Assembly (NCBI GenBank): GCA_963728195.1
Contig: CAVSIX010000012.1
Coordinates: 23,879-87,878, forward strand
DNA: 64,000 bases
Reading direction: 5' to 3'
DNA from: Sva-07 sp963728195
GTDB lineage: Bacteria; Actinomycetota; Acidimicrobiia; Acidimicrobiales; Ilumatobacteraceae
Shown: piece by piece, positions 7,815-16,460 of the stretch
Numbering within the stretch: the first letter of the stretch is position 1
Layout: the number at the start of each line of letters is the position of its first letter
Program-made: the position numbers and the translations under genes
The notes under the pieces: model-generated
What the model saw: the letters and a program-made list of their open reading frames with translations, nothing else
What the model was told of the DNA's origin: nothing
The model's database searches: none

Positions 7815-8612
7815 GTGACGATGCCGATCTTCTCGACGTCCGACGATCCGGGGTCGAGCTTTCCGGAGCTGTTGCGTCGGGTGGGTCTGGGTCCGGAGCC
7901 GATCGTCGGCGCGTCGAGCGACCTGCTGCGTGAGCTGGCGGTTCCCCACGCCACCACGTGCGTCGCGGTGACCTACGCCGACGGTGTCGTGATGGCCGGC
8001 GACCGGCGAGCGACCGCCGGCAATCTGATCTCGCACCGCTCGATGGAGAAGGTCGTCGAAGCCGACCGCCACAGCGGCGTTGCGATCGCAGGAGCCGCCG
8101 GTGCGGCGATGGAGATGGTGCGGTTGTTCCAACTGCAGCTCGAACACTACGAGAAGGTCGAGGGCACGGCGCTGAGCCTCGAGGGCAAGGCCAACCAGCT
8201 GTCGATGATGGTCCGCGGCAACCTGCAGGCGGCGATGATGGGCATGGTCGTCGTACCGATCTTCGGGGGCTACGACCTGCGACGCGAATGCGGCCGCCTC
8301 TGGGACTACGACGCAACCGGTGGCCGCTACGAGGAGCGCGACTACGTCGCCACCGGCTCGGGCAGCCTCCACGCCGGTACGGTCATCAAGGTCGGATTCC
8401 GCACCGACATGAGCCGAGACGATGCGGTCGATCTGGTGGCGCGAGCGCTGTGGGAGGCTGCCGATGCCGATTCGGCGACCGGCGGTCCCGACATGCTGCG
8501 CGGCATCTATCCGGTCGTCGCCACGATCGACGCCGGCGGTTGGAACCGGCTCGGCGACGACGAGCTCGCTGCGCGATACGAGGCGATCGTGGCGGAGGTG
8601 CGTTCGCGATGA
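7815..8612 (+). CDS. prcB: 20S proteasome beta subunit
   Basis: A 265-residue precursor of the catalytic subunit. Autocleavage is expected between Ala46 and Thr47 (HA/TTCVAV), leaving Thr47 as nucleophile after a 46-residue propeptide; mycobacterial PrcB cuts the equivalent HG/TTIV. Other family marks include GVVMAGDRRAT just after the active site and LEHYEKVEG. The GTG at 7815 is taken as start because it follows the pup stop by 3 bases and pup's end supplies AAGGGCGG. It overlaps prcA by 4 bases. Confidence 0.95.
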   Translation: MTMPIFSTSDDPGSSFPELLRRVGLGPEPIVGASSDLLRELAVPHATTCVAVTYADGVVMAGDRRATAGNLISHRSMEKVVEADRHSGVAIAGAAGAAMEMVRLFQLQLEHYEKVEGTALSLEGKANQLSMMVRGNLQAAMMGMVVVPIFGGYDLRRECGRLWDYDATGGRYEERDYVATGSGSLHAGTVIKVGFRTDMSRDDAVDLVARALWEAADADSATGGPDMLRGIYPVVATIDAGGWNRLGDDELAARYEAIVAEVRSR

Positions 8613-9277
8613 GCATGCCGTTCTACGTCGCGCCCGAACAGATGATGAAGGACCGCGCCGACTTCGCGCGCAAGGGCATCGCCCGAGGTCGTGCCCTGGC
8701 GGCGGTCCGCTACAGCGAGGGCATCGTGATCGTCGCCGAGAACGCGTCGGAGACGCTGCGCAAGGTGAGCGAGATCTACGACCGCATTGCGTTCGCTGGT
8801 GTCGGCAAGTACAACGAATTCGATCAGCTCCGGGTCGCCGGCGTCCGCGCCGCCGATCTCAAGGGGTTCCAGTACTCGCGCGACGACGTCGATGCGCGCA
8901 GTCTGGCGAACAGCTATGCGCAGATGCTGGGCGCGATCTTCACCCACGAGATGAAGCCGATGGAGGTGGAGATCCTCGTCGCCGAGGTCGGACTCGAGCC
9001 GTCCGGCGACCAGATGTTCCACATCCTCTACGACGGCACCGTCGTCGACGAGCGCGACTATGCGGCGATCGGTGGTGACGCCGAGGCGATCAACGCCCGT
9101 CTCGCCGAGACGTGGACCGACGGACTCGACCGCACCGCCGCCGTCACGTGTGGCCGCGCCGCGCTGGGCGGCCCTGATCGTGAGATCGCCGACGACGATC
9201 TGGAGGTCGCCGACCTGTCACGCACCAACGGTCGGCGCTGCTTCCACCGGTTGACCAAGACCGATCTCGGGGCCTGA
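8609..9277 (+). CDS. prcA: 20S proteasome alpha subunit
   Basis: A 222-residue alpha subunit forming the outer rings and gate of the 20S core. The N-terminus (MPFYVAPEQMMKDRADFARKG) carries the conserved alpha-type helix that gates the pore, followed by the KYNEFDQLR region. It lacks an active-site threonine, as expected. The ATG overlaps the prcB stop, giving 1:1 coupled translation. The operon ends here, followed by a convergent hydrolase gene 11 bases downstream. Confidence 0.94.
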   Translation: MSMPFYVAPEQMMKDRADFARKGIARGRALAAVRYSEGIVIVAENASETLRKVSEIYDRIAFAGVGKYNEFDQLRVAGVRAADLKGFQYSRDDVDARSLANSYAQMLGAIFTHEMKPMEVEILVAEVGLEPSGDQMFHILYDGTVVDERDYAAIGGDAEAINARLAETWTDGLDRTAAVTCGRAALGGPDREIADDDLEVADLSRTNGRRCFHRLTKTDLGA

Positions 9278-9288
9278 GCCCGCTCGAT

Positions 9289-9855
9289 TCACGAGGCCGC
9301 TGGCGAGAAGTCGATGTCGGCGGTGGGCACGGTGGCGCCTTTGCGTCCCGGTGCGTCGGAGAACCGCCAGTAGAGGTTCGTGTACTCGATCGCCTCGCGC
9401 GGCCCGATCGGGCCACCCCACTCGCGCATGTCCTCGGTCGTGTGCGCGTCGGCGACCAGGGTGGCGTCGTAGCCACGCGCCAGTGCACCGTGCAGCGTCG
9501 AGCGGATGCAGGCGTCGGTCTGAGCACCGGTCACGACGAGACGGCCGATCCGTTGTGCGGCGAGTATCGACTCGAGCTCGGTGTCGTCGAACGAGTCGCC
9601 GTAGTGCTTGTGGACGAGCGGCTCGCCGTCGGCACGTCGGAGTGCGTCGATGTACTCCCAGGCCTCGGTGCCCTCCGGAAGGTCGTCATCGGAATGTTGC
9701 ACCCAGATCACCGGCACCTGCTCGGCCCGTGCCTTGTCGAGGAGCGAATTGATGTTCGCCACGACACGGTCGACCTCGAACGCATCGCCGACGACGCCGC
9801 GCTGCATGTCGATCACCACGAGCGCGGTGTTCGGTCGATTCGGCAGTGAGGTCAT
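9289..9855 (-). CDS. Isochorismatase-family cysteine hydrolase
   Basis: A 188-residue hydrolase of the isochorismatase/nicotinamidase superfamily. The catalytic triad is visible as Asp in VVIDMQ, Lys in VHKHYGDSF and Cys in TDACIRST. Substrate class (amide, carbamate or pyruvyl ether) cannot be read from these motifs. The ATG at 9855 is chosen because TACGGT lies 6 bases upstream on the minus strand, giving a leaderless promoter. It is divergent from the DUF222-HNH gene and ends against prcA. Confidence 0.85.
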   Translation of the reverse strand: MTSLPNRPNTALVVIDMQRGVVGDAFEVDRVVANINSLLDKARAEQVPVIWVQHSDDDLPEGTEAWEYIDALRRADGEPLVHKHYGDSFDDTELESILAAQRIGRLVVTGAQTDACIRSTLHGALARGYDATLVADAHTTEDMREWGGPIGPREAIEYTNLYWRFSDAPGRKGATVPTADIDFSPAAS

Positions 9856-9915
9856 TCGGCGACCGTAGCCGTGCCGGGCATTCCGCACAAGATCGTACGT
9901 GTATTCGATCGCAGC

Positions 9916-9945
9916 TTGATCACACGATCATCTGTTCGTTACACT
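9916..9945 (+). promoter_or_regulatory. Promoter with LexA-like box for the HNH gene
   Basis: A -35 box TTGATC (9916-9921), an 18-base spacer and -10 TACACT (9940-9945) end 6 bases before the ATG. Inside the spacer, CGATCATCTGTTCG (9925-9938) matches the actinobacterial SOS box CGAAC-N4-GTTCG at all but one position. A repressor here would block RNA polymerase. Confidence 0.55.
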
Positions 9946-9951
9946 GGCCGC

Positions 9952-11400
9952 ATGGATTCCGGACGCGTCGAGCAGCTCGCCGAGTGCGACGACGACGTGC
10001 TGACAGAGCGGTTCCGGGAACTCGAGCTGCAGCGCCGGGCGATCGAGTGCGAGATGGCCGGCATCGTTCGTGCGGGGGAGCGGCGAGGACTGCACACGGT
10101 CGATGGGCACCGTTCGATGAAGCAGTGGATCATGGCGCAGACCAACTGCCCGAGCAGCGACGCCGCCCGCCTGCGCAAGCTCGCAACCGCCGTCGATGCC
10201 GTGCCCGCCTTGGACGGCGCACTCGCCAGTGGCCACATCGGCATCGCACAGGCGAACGAGCTCGCGCGAGCAGCGGCGAATCCCCGGGTGGGCGATCAGC
10301 TCGGTGCGGTCGCGGCCATCCTGCTCCAGCTCGCCGAGCATCTCTGCTTCGAGGACTTCCGCGTCGTGGTGCGGCGGTGGGAGACCCTCGCCGATCTCGA
10401 CGGCGCCGAGCGCAACGACGAGATGTCCCACGACCGGCGCACGGCGTCGGTGACGGCGGTGAACGGCTCGGTCAGGGTGCATGCCACCGGCGGCACCGGC
10501 ATGGTGACCGCTGAACTGATGGGCATCTTCGAGCGGTTCGTCGAGGCGGAGTTCGCCAAGGACGTCGCCGCACGCACGGCCGAATTCGGGCCCGACGCGC
10601 CGGCGTCGAAGCTGCCACGTACCGACGCACAGCGGCGATACGACGCCATGGTCGAGCTCTTCCGTGCCGGGGTGAGCGCACCTGCCGATGGCGTGGCGCC
10701 GGCGCCGGTGGTCAACGTACTCGTCGGATTGCGCACGTTGCAGCGGCTGCTCGCCCGCCGAGGTCTGGGTGTCGACCCGGAGCCGCCCGGTCCCGACGAG
10801 CTGATGGTCGAGCGGATCGAGTCGTCGTCGGGCGTCACCCTGGCGCCCGACGACGTCATCGCCGCCTGCCTGTCGGGTGTGGTGAGGCGTGTGGTGATCG
10901 ATTCCGCCAGTGTGGTGGTCGACGCCGGACGCAAGCGCCGGCTGTTCACCGGCGTCGCCCGGGAGCTGGCCCTGCTGCTGTGGCAACGGTGCGGGCATCT
11001 CGGATGCACCGTGCCCGCCGACCGGTGCGAGGTCGACCACATGGACGAATGGGACGCTGACCATGGCGCCACCGACCAGGCGAATGCCCGCCCGCGTTGC
11101 GACACGCACAATCCGTACAAGTCCGAACACCGTCTCAGATCTGTCCGAGGTCCGAACGGCTACATCGTCGACTACCGCGCCGACGGCACGCCCATGCTTC
11201 CGGTCGGACGGCGACCGCCCAGCGAGGCATCGTTCGCCGCCGACACCGATCGGCAGCACATGTGGGACCGCCTGCTCGCCCGCCGATCGACCGAGCGGGA
11301 CTGGCACCGGCGATGCCACCGCACCTCGGTGGCGACACTCGCATCGGCCACGGGGCAGATGGCACTCCGGGAGTCGATCAGGGCCTCGCTCGAGGACTGA
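9952..11400 (+). CDS. DUF222/HNH endonuclease (13E12 repeat family-like)
   Basis: A 482-residue protein with an N-terminal helical DUF222 region (about 1-300) and a C-terminal HNH nuclease module around residues 350-390, seen as the pattern C-x5-DRCEVDH...RCDTHN. This architecture is abundant in actinobacterial genomes as the 13E12 repeat family, sometimes linked to mobile or SOS-induced DNA. It stands alone between prcA and pxpA, interrupting the normal proteasome cluster, and has its own promoter with a LexA-like box. Cleavage specificity and biological role are unknown. Confidence 0.85.
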   Translation: MDSGRVEQLAECDDDVLTERFRELELQRRAIECEMAGIVRAGERRGLHTVDGHRSMKQWIMAQTNCPSSDAARLRKLATAVDAVPALDGALASGHIGIAQANELARAAANPRVGDQLGAVAAILLQLAEHLCFEDFRVVVRRWETLADLDGAERNDEMSHDRRTASVTAVNGSVRVHATGGTGMVTAELMGIFERFVEAEFAKDVAARTAEFGPDAPASKLPRTDAQRRYDAMVELFRAGVSAPADGVAPAPVVNVLVGLRTLQRLLARRGLGVDPEPPGPDELMVERIESSSGVTLAPDDVIAACLSGVVRRVVIDSASVVVDAGRKRRLFTGVARELALLLWQRCGHLGCTVPADRCEVDHMDEWDADHGATDQANARPRCDTHNPYKSEHRLRSVRGPNGYIVDYRADGTPMLPVGRRPPSEASFAADTDRQHMWDRLLARRSTERDWHRRCHRTSVATLASATGQMALRESIRASLED

Positions 11401-11435
11401 CGACCGTACGCCGGACACGGCGGCCCTGCGCGACG

Positions 11436-11441
11436 TACCAT
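11436..11441 (+). promoter_or_regulatory. -10 box of the pxpABC operon
   Basis: TACCAT ends 6 bases before the pxpA ATG. A GGAG also lies in the 6-base gap, but too close to the start to act as a normal ribosome site. Confidence 0.5.
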
Positions 11442-11447
11442 CGGAGC

Positions 11448-12209
11448 ATGGTGGCCATCGACGTCAACAGTGACCTGGGGGAGTCGTACGGTGTCTGGAC
11501 GCTCGGTGACGACGCCGCCATGCTCGGCATCGTCACCAGCGCCAACGTGGCGTGTGGGTTCCATGCCGGCGACCCGTCGGTGCTGCGAGCAGCATGCACG
11601 CTCGCCGTCCACAACGACGTCGCCATCGGAGCACAGGTGTCGTATCCGGACCTACCGGGCTTCGGACGCCGCCACATCGACATGGCTCCCGACGAACTTC
11701 GCGACGCCGTCCTGTACCAACTGGGCGCACTCGACGCATTCGCACAGGTGGCCGGGGCGGAGATTGCCTACGTCAAGCCGCACGGAGCGCTCTACCACGC
11801 CGTGGCGACACATCCGGTCGCCGCTCAGGCCCTGGTTGCAGCGGCCGCCGAGTACGACCCGTCGCTCGCCATTCTCGGTCTGCCCGGATCCGAACTGCTG
11901 GCGGCGGCGGACACCGCCGGGCTCGAGGGCGTGCCCGAGGCGTTCGCCGATCGCGCGTACCGACCCGATGGTGGGCTGGTGTCGCGCCGTGAGGCCGCCA
12001 GTGTGCTCACCGATCCCGACGAGGTCGCCGAACGTGCCGTACGGATCGCCGTCGACAATGAAGTGGTCGCCGTCGACGGGTCGGTCGTCAGCATCCGCGC
12101 CCGGTCGATCTGCGTGCACGGCGACACGCCAGGCGCGGTCGAACTGGCGCGGGCAGTTCGAGCCGCACTCGACGCCGCGGGCGTCGGTGTCTACCGATTC
12201 ACCGACTGA
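11448..12209 (+). CDS. pxpA: 5-oxoprolinase subunit A (LamB/YcsF family)
   Basis: A 253-residue subunit of the ATP-dependent prokaryotic 5-oxoprolinase, which opens pyroglutamate to glutamate and is built from PxpA, PxpB and PxpC. Family motifs are DVNSDLGESYG at the N-terminus, NVACGFHAGDP, VKPHGALYH and the late CVHGDTP. The length is normal. It is the first gene of the operon and is separated from pxpB by one base. The enzyme repairs spontaneously formed 5-oxoproline or feeds on it. Confidence 0.93.
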   Translation: MVAIDVNSDLGESYGVWTLGDDAAMLGIVTSANVACGFHAGDPSVLRAACTLAVHNDVAIGAQVSYPDLPGFGRRHIDMAPDELRDAVLYQLGALDAFAQVAGAEIAYVKPHGALYHAVATHPVAAQALVAAAAEYDPSLAILGLPGSELLAAADTAGLEGVPEAFADRAYRPDGGLVSRREAASVLTDPDEVAERAVRIAVDNEVVAVDGSVVSIRARSICVHGDTPGAVELARAVRAALDAAGVGVYRFTD

Positions 12210-12210
12210 G

Positions 12211-12814
12211 ATGGCCCGGCGACCGTACGGCCCGATGGCGTGGTTGGTCGACGACGTCGGGTCGCCGGCCGCCTGGGCCGATGCACTCGCGGCGATGGAC
12301 GTACCCGGCGTCGAGGAGATCGTTCCGGCCGAATCCACCGTGGTCGTGCGCTGCACACGTGAACGTCACGATGCCATCGGACAGGTGCTCGACATGGTCG
12401 TGCCCGCCGAACGGACCAGCGGCGCCGACTCGCCGCTGATCATCGACGTCGTCTACGACGGGCCCGACATCGCGAACGTTGGCATACGCCGCCCAGATCT
12501 CGGTGGACGACGTCGTCCGGCTCCATGTCGCCGGCGCATACGACGTCGCTTTCTGCGGATTCAGCCCCGGCTTCGCGTACCTACGCGGTGTCGACGAGCG
12601 CCTCCACGTGCCCCGCCGGGACTCGCCCCGAGCGGCGGTACCTGCTGGATCGGTCGGCGTCGCTGCGGGATACACGTGCGTGTACCCGTCGGCGTCGCCC
12701 GGCGGGTGGCACCTGATCGGGCGCACGACGGCGACGCTGTGGGATGTCGATCGCGATCCGCCGGCGCTGCTGCGTCCGGGTCGAGCGGTGCGCTTCCGTC
12801 GGGTCTCCGCGTGA
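12211..12814 (+). pseudogene. pxpB: 5-oxoprolinase subunit B, frameshifted
   Basis: The N-terminal half (start ATG 12211) reads in one frame to VVYDGPDIANV. The rest (ISVDDVVRLH, FCGFSPGFAYL, SPGGWHLIGRT) reads in the +1 frame to 12814. Dropping one G of the GG at 12481-12482 joins them as ...DIANVAYAAQISVDDVV..., a normal KipI/PxpB sequence of about 200 residues. No nonsense codon or other damage is seen, so either this is a sequence error or a very recent lesion. With the frame broken, the PxpB part of the complex would not be made. The stop overlaps the pxpC ATG, as in an intact coupled operon. Confidence 0.8.
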
Positions 12815-13632
12815 TGGCCGACCCTGCGCTGCGCATCGTGCAGCTCGGCTTCGCGACGACGCTGCAGGATCGGGGTCGCACCGGCCTGGCCCATCTCGGC
12901 GTCCCGGCCGCCGGTGCAGTCGATCGTCGCACGCACGACGTGATGAACCGGCTCGTCGGAAACCCACACGATGCGGCGACGATCGAGACGATGGGCGCAC
13001 TGATCGTCGAGGCACTGCGGCCGGTCGTGATCGCCACCAGCACGGACGCGAGCCGCCGGACGTTGAGCGCCGGCGCCACGTTGCGTGTCGATGCGGCGCC
13101 CGGCTCGGTGTGGGCCTATCTGGCAGTGCGCGGCGGCATCGAGGTGGAACCGGTGCTGGGGTCTCGCAGTCACGACACGCTGGGCGGTGTCGGACCACCT
13201 GCGCTGGAGGTCGACATGGCGCTCTCGATCGGTCGCGATCCATCCACGACGCTCGTCGCCGACCACGCTCCGCAGCGGCGAGCGAGCGACGCCCGCGTGC
13301 GAGTCTGGGAAGGGCCACAGCATGACTGGTTCATCGACGCACGCCACTGCCTCGTCGATCGGTCGTGGCGCGTCACCAACGAGCTGAGCCGGGTGGGTGT
13401 GCGTCTGGAAGCTGGCGAGTTCGCTCGGTCGGCGAGGTCGCACCCGCAGATGGGCAGCGTCGGGCTGACGACCGGCGCCATCCAGATCACTCCGGCGGGC
13501 GTACCGATCGTGATGCTGGCGAACCATCCGACCACCGGCGGCTATCCGGTGATCGCTGTCGTCGAACCCGACGATCTCGGCATCATCGTGCAGGCCCGCC
13601 CCGGATCGTCGGTACAGTTCCGGCCGGCCTGA
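12814..13632 (+). CDS. pxpC: 5-oxoprolinase subunit C (KipA-like)
   Basis: A 272-residue biotin-dependent-carboxyltransferase-like subunit. It shows the family start LQDRGRTGLAHLGVPAAGAVD, the central YLAVRGGIEVEPVLGSRS segment and the C-terminal GSVGLTTGAIQ, MLANHPTTGGYP and GIIVQARPGS blocks. The ATG overlaps the end of pxpB. It is intact although pxpB is frameshifted. The next gene, pafA, has its own promoter. Confidence 0.92.
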   Translation: MADPALRIVQLGFATTLQDRGRTGLAHLGVPAAGAVDRRTHDVMNRLVGNPHDAATIETMGALIVEALRPVVIATSTDASRRTLSAGATLRVDAAPGSVWAYLAVRGGIEVEPVLGSRSHDTLGGVGPPALEVDMALSIGRDPSTTLVADHAPQRRASDARVRVWEGPQHDWFIDARHCLVDRSWRVTNELSRVGVRLEAGEFARSARSHPQMGSVGLTTGAIQITPAGVPIVMLANHPTTGGYPVIAVVEPDDLGIIVQARPGSSVQFRPA

Positions 13633-13663
13633 ACCTGCATGCTCGTGCATTCGTGGCTAGGTT
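13629..13663 (+). promoter_or_regulatory. pafA promoter sharing an 8-mer with dop
   Basis: TAGGTT (13658-13663) lies 7 bases before the pafA ATG. CTGAACCT (13629-13636), partly inside the pxpC stop, is 29 bases upstream of the -10 start, the same distance as in the dop promoter. Confidence 0.55.
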
Positions 13664-13670
13664 GCCATCG

Positions 13671-15029
13671 ATGGATCGGCGCATCTACGGGCTCGAGAAC
13701 GAGTACGGCGTCACGTGCACCCTGCGGGGCCAACGTCGGCTGAGCCCCGACGAGGTCGCCCGCTACCTCTTCCGACGGGTCGTGTCGTGGGGTCGCAGCT
13801 CGAATGTGTTCCTCCAGAACGGCGCTCGCTTGTACCTCGACGTCGGCTCGCATCCCGAGTACGCCACGCCCGAGTGCGATTCGCTCTACGAACTCGTCGT
13901 GCACGACAAGGCGGGGGAGCGGATCCTCGAACAGCTGGTCGAATCGGCCGAGCAGCGCCTCGCGGAGGAGTCGATCCGAGGAACGATCTACCTGTTCAAG
14001 AACAACACCGACTCCGCCGGCAACTCCTACGGGTGCCACGAGAACTACCTGACGAGCCGAGACGACGACCTCGGCCACTACGCCGAGGTGCTGATCCCGT
14101 TCCTGGTCTCGCGCCAGATCTACACCGGCGCCGGCAAGGTGCTCCAGACCGCCAGGGGAGCCACCTACTCGATCGCTCAACGAGCGGAACACATCTGGGA
14201 GGGTGTGTCGTCGGCGACCACCCGCAGCCGCCCGATCATCAACACCCGCGACGAACCGCATGCCGATGCGGAGAAGTACCGCCGTCTCCACGTGATCGTC
14301 GGCGACTCGAACATGAGCGAGTACACCAACTTCGTCAAGGTCGGCGCAGCGGCGTGCATGCTGCGGATGCTCGAGGACGACAACGTCGTCCTGCGCGACA
14401 TGACGCTGGAGAATCCGATCCGGGCGATCCGCGAGATCAGCCACGACATCACGTGTCGTCGAACGGTGCGACTCGCCAACGGCCGCGAGGTGTCGGCGCT
14501 CGACATCCAACGCGAGTACCTCGATCGCGCGCTGCGCTACGCCGATTCGCAGGGGTTCCCCCCGCTCGAGCAGAAGGCGCTGGACATGTGGGAGCACTGC
14601 ATCACCACGATCGAGAAGGATCCGCTGCTGCTCGACCGTGAGGTCGACTGGGTGATCAAGTACAAGCTGCTCGAGGCGTTCCGCGAGCGTCACGATCTAC
14701 CGTTCGGGCATGCCCGCGTGCAGCTGCTCGACCTCCAGTACCACGACGTGTCGCGGGCGCGCAGCCCGTTCTACAAGCTGCAGGACCGCGGAATGATCGA
14801 GCGGATCTGCACCGACGCCGACATCGAGCAGGCGATCGACGTGCCGCCGCAGACCACCCGCGCCCGGCTGCGCGGCGATTTCGTCAAGCGCGCCAAGGAA
14901 CGCAAGCGGGACTACACCGTCGACTGGGTGCACCTGAAGCTCAACGACCAGGCCCAACGCACCGTGCTGTGCAAGGACCCGTTCAAGAGCCGTGACGAAC
15001 GCGTCGAGCGCCTCATCGAATCGCTCTGA
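13671..15029 (+). CDS. pafA: Pup-protein ligase PafA
   Basis: The 452-residue ligase attaches deamidated Pup to substrate lysines, using ATP to form a gamma-glutamyl phosphate on Pup's last Glu. Metal ligands E9 and E11 lie in GLENEYG and the catalytic D57 in YLDVGSHPEY, the same numbers as in mycobacterial PafA, which is also 452 residues. The Dop loop is absent. The gene stands alone, 4.4 kb from prcA, because an HNH gene and pxpABC lie between. In mycobacteria pafA is followed by pafB and pafC, but here lepB follows instead. Confidence 0.95.
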   Translation: MDRRIYGLENEYGVTCTLRGQRRLSPDEVARYLFRRVVSWGRSSNVFLQNGARLYLDVGSHPEYATPECDSLYELVVHDKAGERILEQLVESAEQRLAEESIRGTIYLFKNNTDSAGNSYGCHENYLTSRDDDLGHYAEVLIPFLVSRQIYTGAGKVLQTARGATYSIAQRAEHIWEGVSSATTRSRPIINTRDEPHADAEKYRRLHVIVGDSNMSEYTNFVKVGAAACMLRMLEDDNVVLRDMTLENPIRAIREISHDITCRRTVRLANGREVSALDIQREYLDRALRYADSQGFPPLEQKALDMWEHCITTIEKDPLLLDREVDWVIKYKLLEAFRERHDLPFGHARVQLLDLQYHDVSRARSPFYKLQDRGMIERICTDADIEQAIDVPPQTTRARLRGDFVKRAKERKRDYTVDWVHLKLNDQAQRTVLCKDPFKSRDERVERLIESL

Positions 15030-15050
15030 GCGCGGTACCGTTGCATCCGC

Positions 15051-15665
15051 GTGATGCCCGACACCGTCGATCCTCCTCCCGTCGACCCACCGACCGAACC
15101 GCCAGAAGCCGCCACCAGCACGTCGAAGCTTCCTTCGGGTGCACGGGCGTTCTTCGACTGGATGGTCGTCATCGCCGTCGCCCTACTGGTGGCGTTCGTC
15201 GTGCGCACGTTCGTGCTCGCCCACTTCGTCGTCGAGGGCGAGTCGATGTACTCCACGCTCGACACGAACGACCGGGTGTTCGTCAACAAGCTGTCGTACC
15301 GACTGCACGACCCCAACCGCGGTGACGTCGTCGTGTTGCACCAGGTCACGGGTGCCTCCGAGCGCGATCTGATCAAGCGGGTCATCGGGCTGCCGGGTGA
15401 ATCGGTCGAGGTCCGCAACTGCACGGTGCTGATCGACGGCCGGGTGCTCAACGAGCCCTACCTCGATCCCGAGGTGGTCACCCCCACCGATTGCGGCGGC
15501 GACTTCCTCCTCGACGGCGTCGTACCGGAGAACCACGTGTTCGTCATGGGCGACAACCGCGGCGGTTCGCAGGACTCACGGGTGATCGGCCCCATCGACG
15601 AGGACGACCTCGTCGGCCGGGCATTCGTGGTGTTCTGGCCGCAGAGCCACATGCAGTGGCTCTGA
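15051..15665 (+). CDS. lepB: Type I signal peptidase
   Basis: A 204-residue inner-membrane serine protease that removes signal peptides of Sec and Tat substrates. A Pro/Thr-rich cytoplasmic tail (1-30) precedes one transmembrane helix (about 37-55). Catalytic Ser65 lies in EGESMYSTL and catalytic Lys109 in RDLIKRVIG. The box E motif reads GDNRGGSQDSR. TACCGT lies 9 bases before the GTG, and ATG 15054 is an alternative start. Its place between pafA and the Tat genes fits an export block. Confidence 0.92.
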   Translation: MMPDTVDPPPVDPPTEPPEAATSTSKLPSGARAFFDWMVVIAVALLVAFVVRTFVLAHFVVEGESMYSTLDTNDRVFVNKLSYRLHDPNRGDVVVLHQVTGASERDLIKRVIGLPGESVEVRNCTVLIDGRVLNEPYLDPEVVTPTDCGGDFLLDGVVPENHVFVMGDNRGGSQDSRVIGPIDEDDLVGRAFVVFWPQSHMQWL

Positions 15666-15687
15666 GCTGGCGCGACGCGCCCTGCGA

Positions 15688-16425
15688 TCAGACCAGCGGG
15701 TTGCCGATCTCCTCACGGAACGCGTCGCTCATCACGTCGACACGGTCGCTGTAGACCGCATCGAGGCCCATGCGCAACCCCGTACGCAGCTCGTGTTCGT
15801 GTTGCATGTCCCATCCGAATGCGACGAGCCCGAAACGGTGGAACAGCGCCACCAGGCCACCGTTCCAATCGGTCCGGTGCAGGTTGATGCCGTCGATGCC
15901 GTGACGTGACAGATACTCGGCGCGACGTTCGGGCGTGCCCTTGATGCGTTCGAGTCGGGTGGTCTGCAGCAGCCGGATCGGCGTGTCGCCGAACGCCTCA
16001 CGCAACTCGATCACCCGGTTGAGGCTCGGCTCGCAGAGCCACGTTCGCTCCAGCAACGACGCATCGACACCGCTGATCACCTCGACGACGGCAGCGGCCG
16101 ACTCCGGATCCTTCAGATCGAGCGACAGCGAGACCTCGGAACCACACGTCTGGAGCAGCTCGAGCAGCGACGGGATGTGATCGGGCAGCGCTGCCCGATC
16201 GAACTCGGAGATGGGACGCTTGCGCAACCCGTTCTTGACGACGCCGTCGTGGTCGAGCACGGCGACGCCGTCCGCGGTCAACCAGACGTCGCTCTCGAGA
16301 CCCGACGCACCGAGACGAAGCGCCAACTGGAACGCCTCCAAGGTGTTCTCGGGGGCATGCGCTCGCGCGCCCCGGTGGGCGAACGTGATCGGTGGATCGA
16401 GGAGGGACGGGAGACGTTGCTGCAC
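15688..16425 (-). CDS. Glycerophosphodiester phosphodiesterase
   Basis: A 245-residue TIM-barrel enzyme that hydrolyses glycerophosphodiesters to glycerol-3-phosphate and an alcohol. Seen are the HRGA...APENT motif near the N-terminus, ESDVWLTADG, LDHDG (the second catalytic histidine) and the late WDMQ region. No signal peptide, so a cytoplasmic GDPD is likely. GTG 16425 is the only start that keeps the barrel's first strand. It is convergent with lepB and divergent from tatB. Confidence 0.88.
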   Translation of the reverse strand: MQQRLPSLLDPPITFAHRGARAHAPENTLEAFQLALRLGASGLESDVWLTADGVAVLDHDGVVKNGLRKRPISEFDRAALPDHIPSLLELLQTCGSEVSLSLDLKDPESAAAVVEVISGVDASLLERTWLCEPSLNRVIELREAFGDTPIRLLQTTRLERIKGTPERRAEYLSRHGIDGINLHRTDWNGGLVALFHRFGLVAFGWDMQHEHELRTGLRMGLDAVYSDRVDVMSDAFREEIGNPLV

Positions 16426-16448
16426 TCCGACTCATGATGGCAGGCCCG

Positions 16449-16454
16449 TAGACT
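16449..16454 (+). promoter_or_regulatory. -10 box of the tatB-tatC-helY operon
   Basis: TAGACT lies 6 bases before the tatB GTG, in the short gap between divergent genes, again giving a leaderless arrangement. Confidence 0.5.
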
Positions 16455-16460
16455 GCCGCC

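Noticed and set aside
12475..12490. Programmed +1 frameshift in pxpB
   Set aside because: No slippery codon, stop codon at the shift site or downstream structure is evident, and PxpB genes elsewhere are not known to use one.
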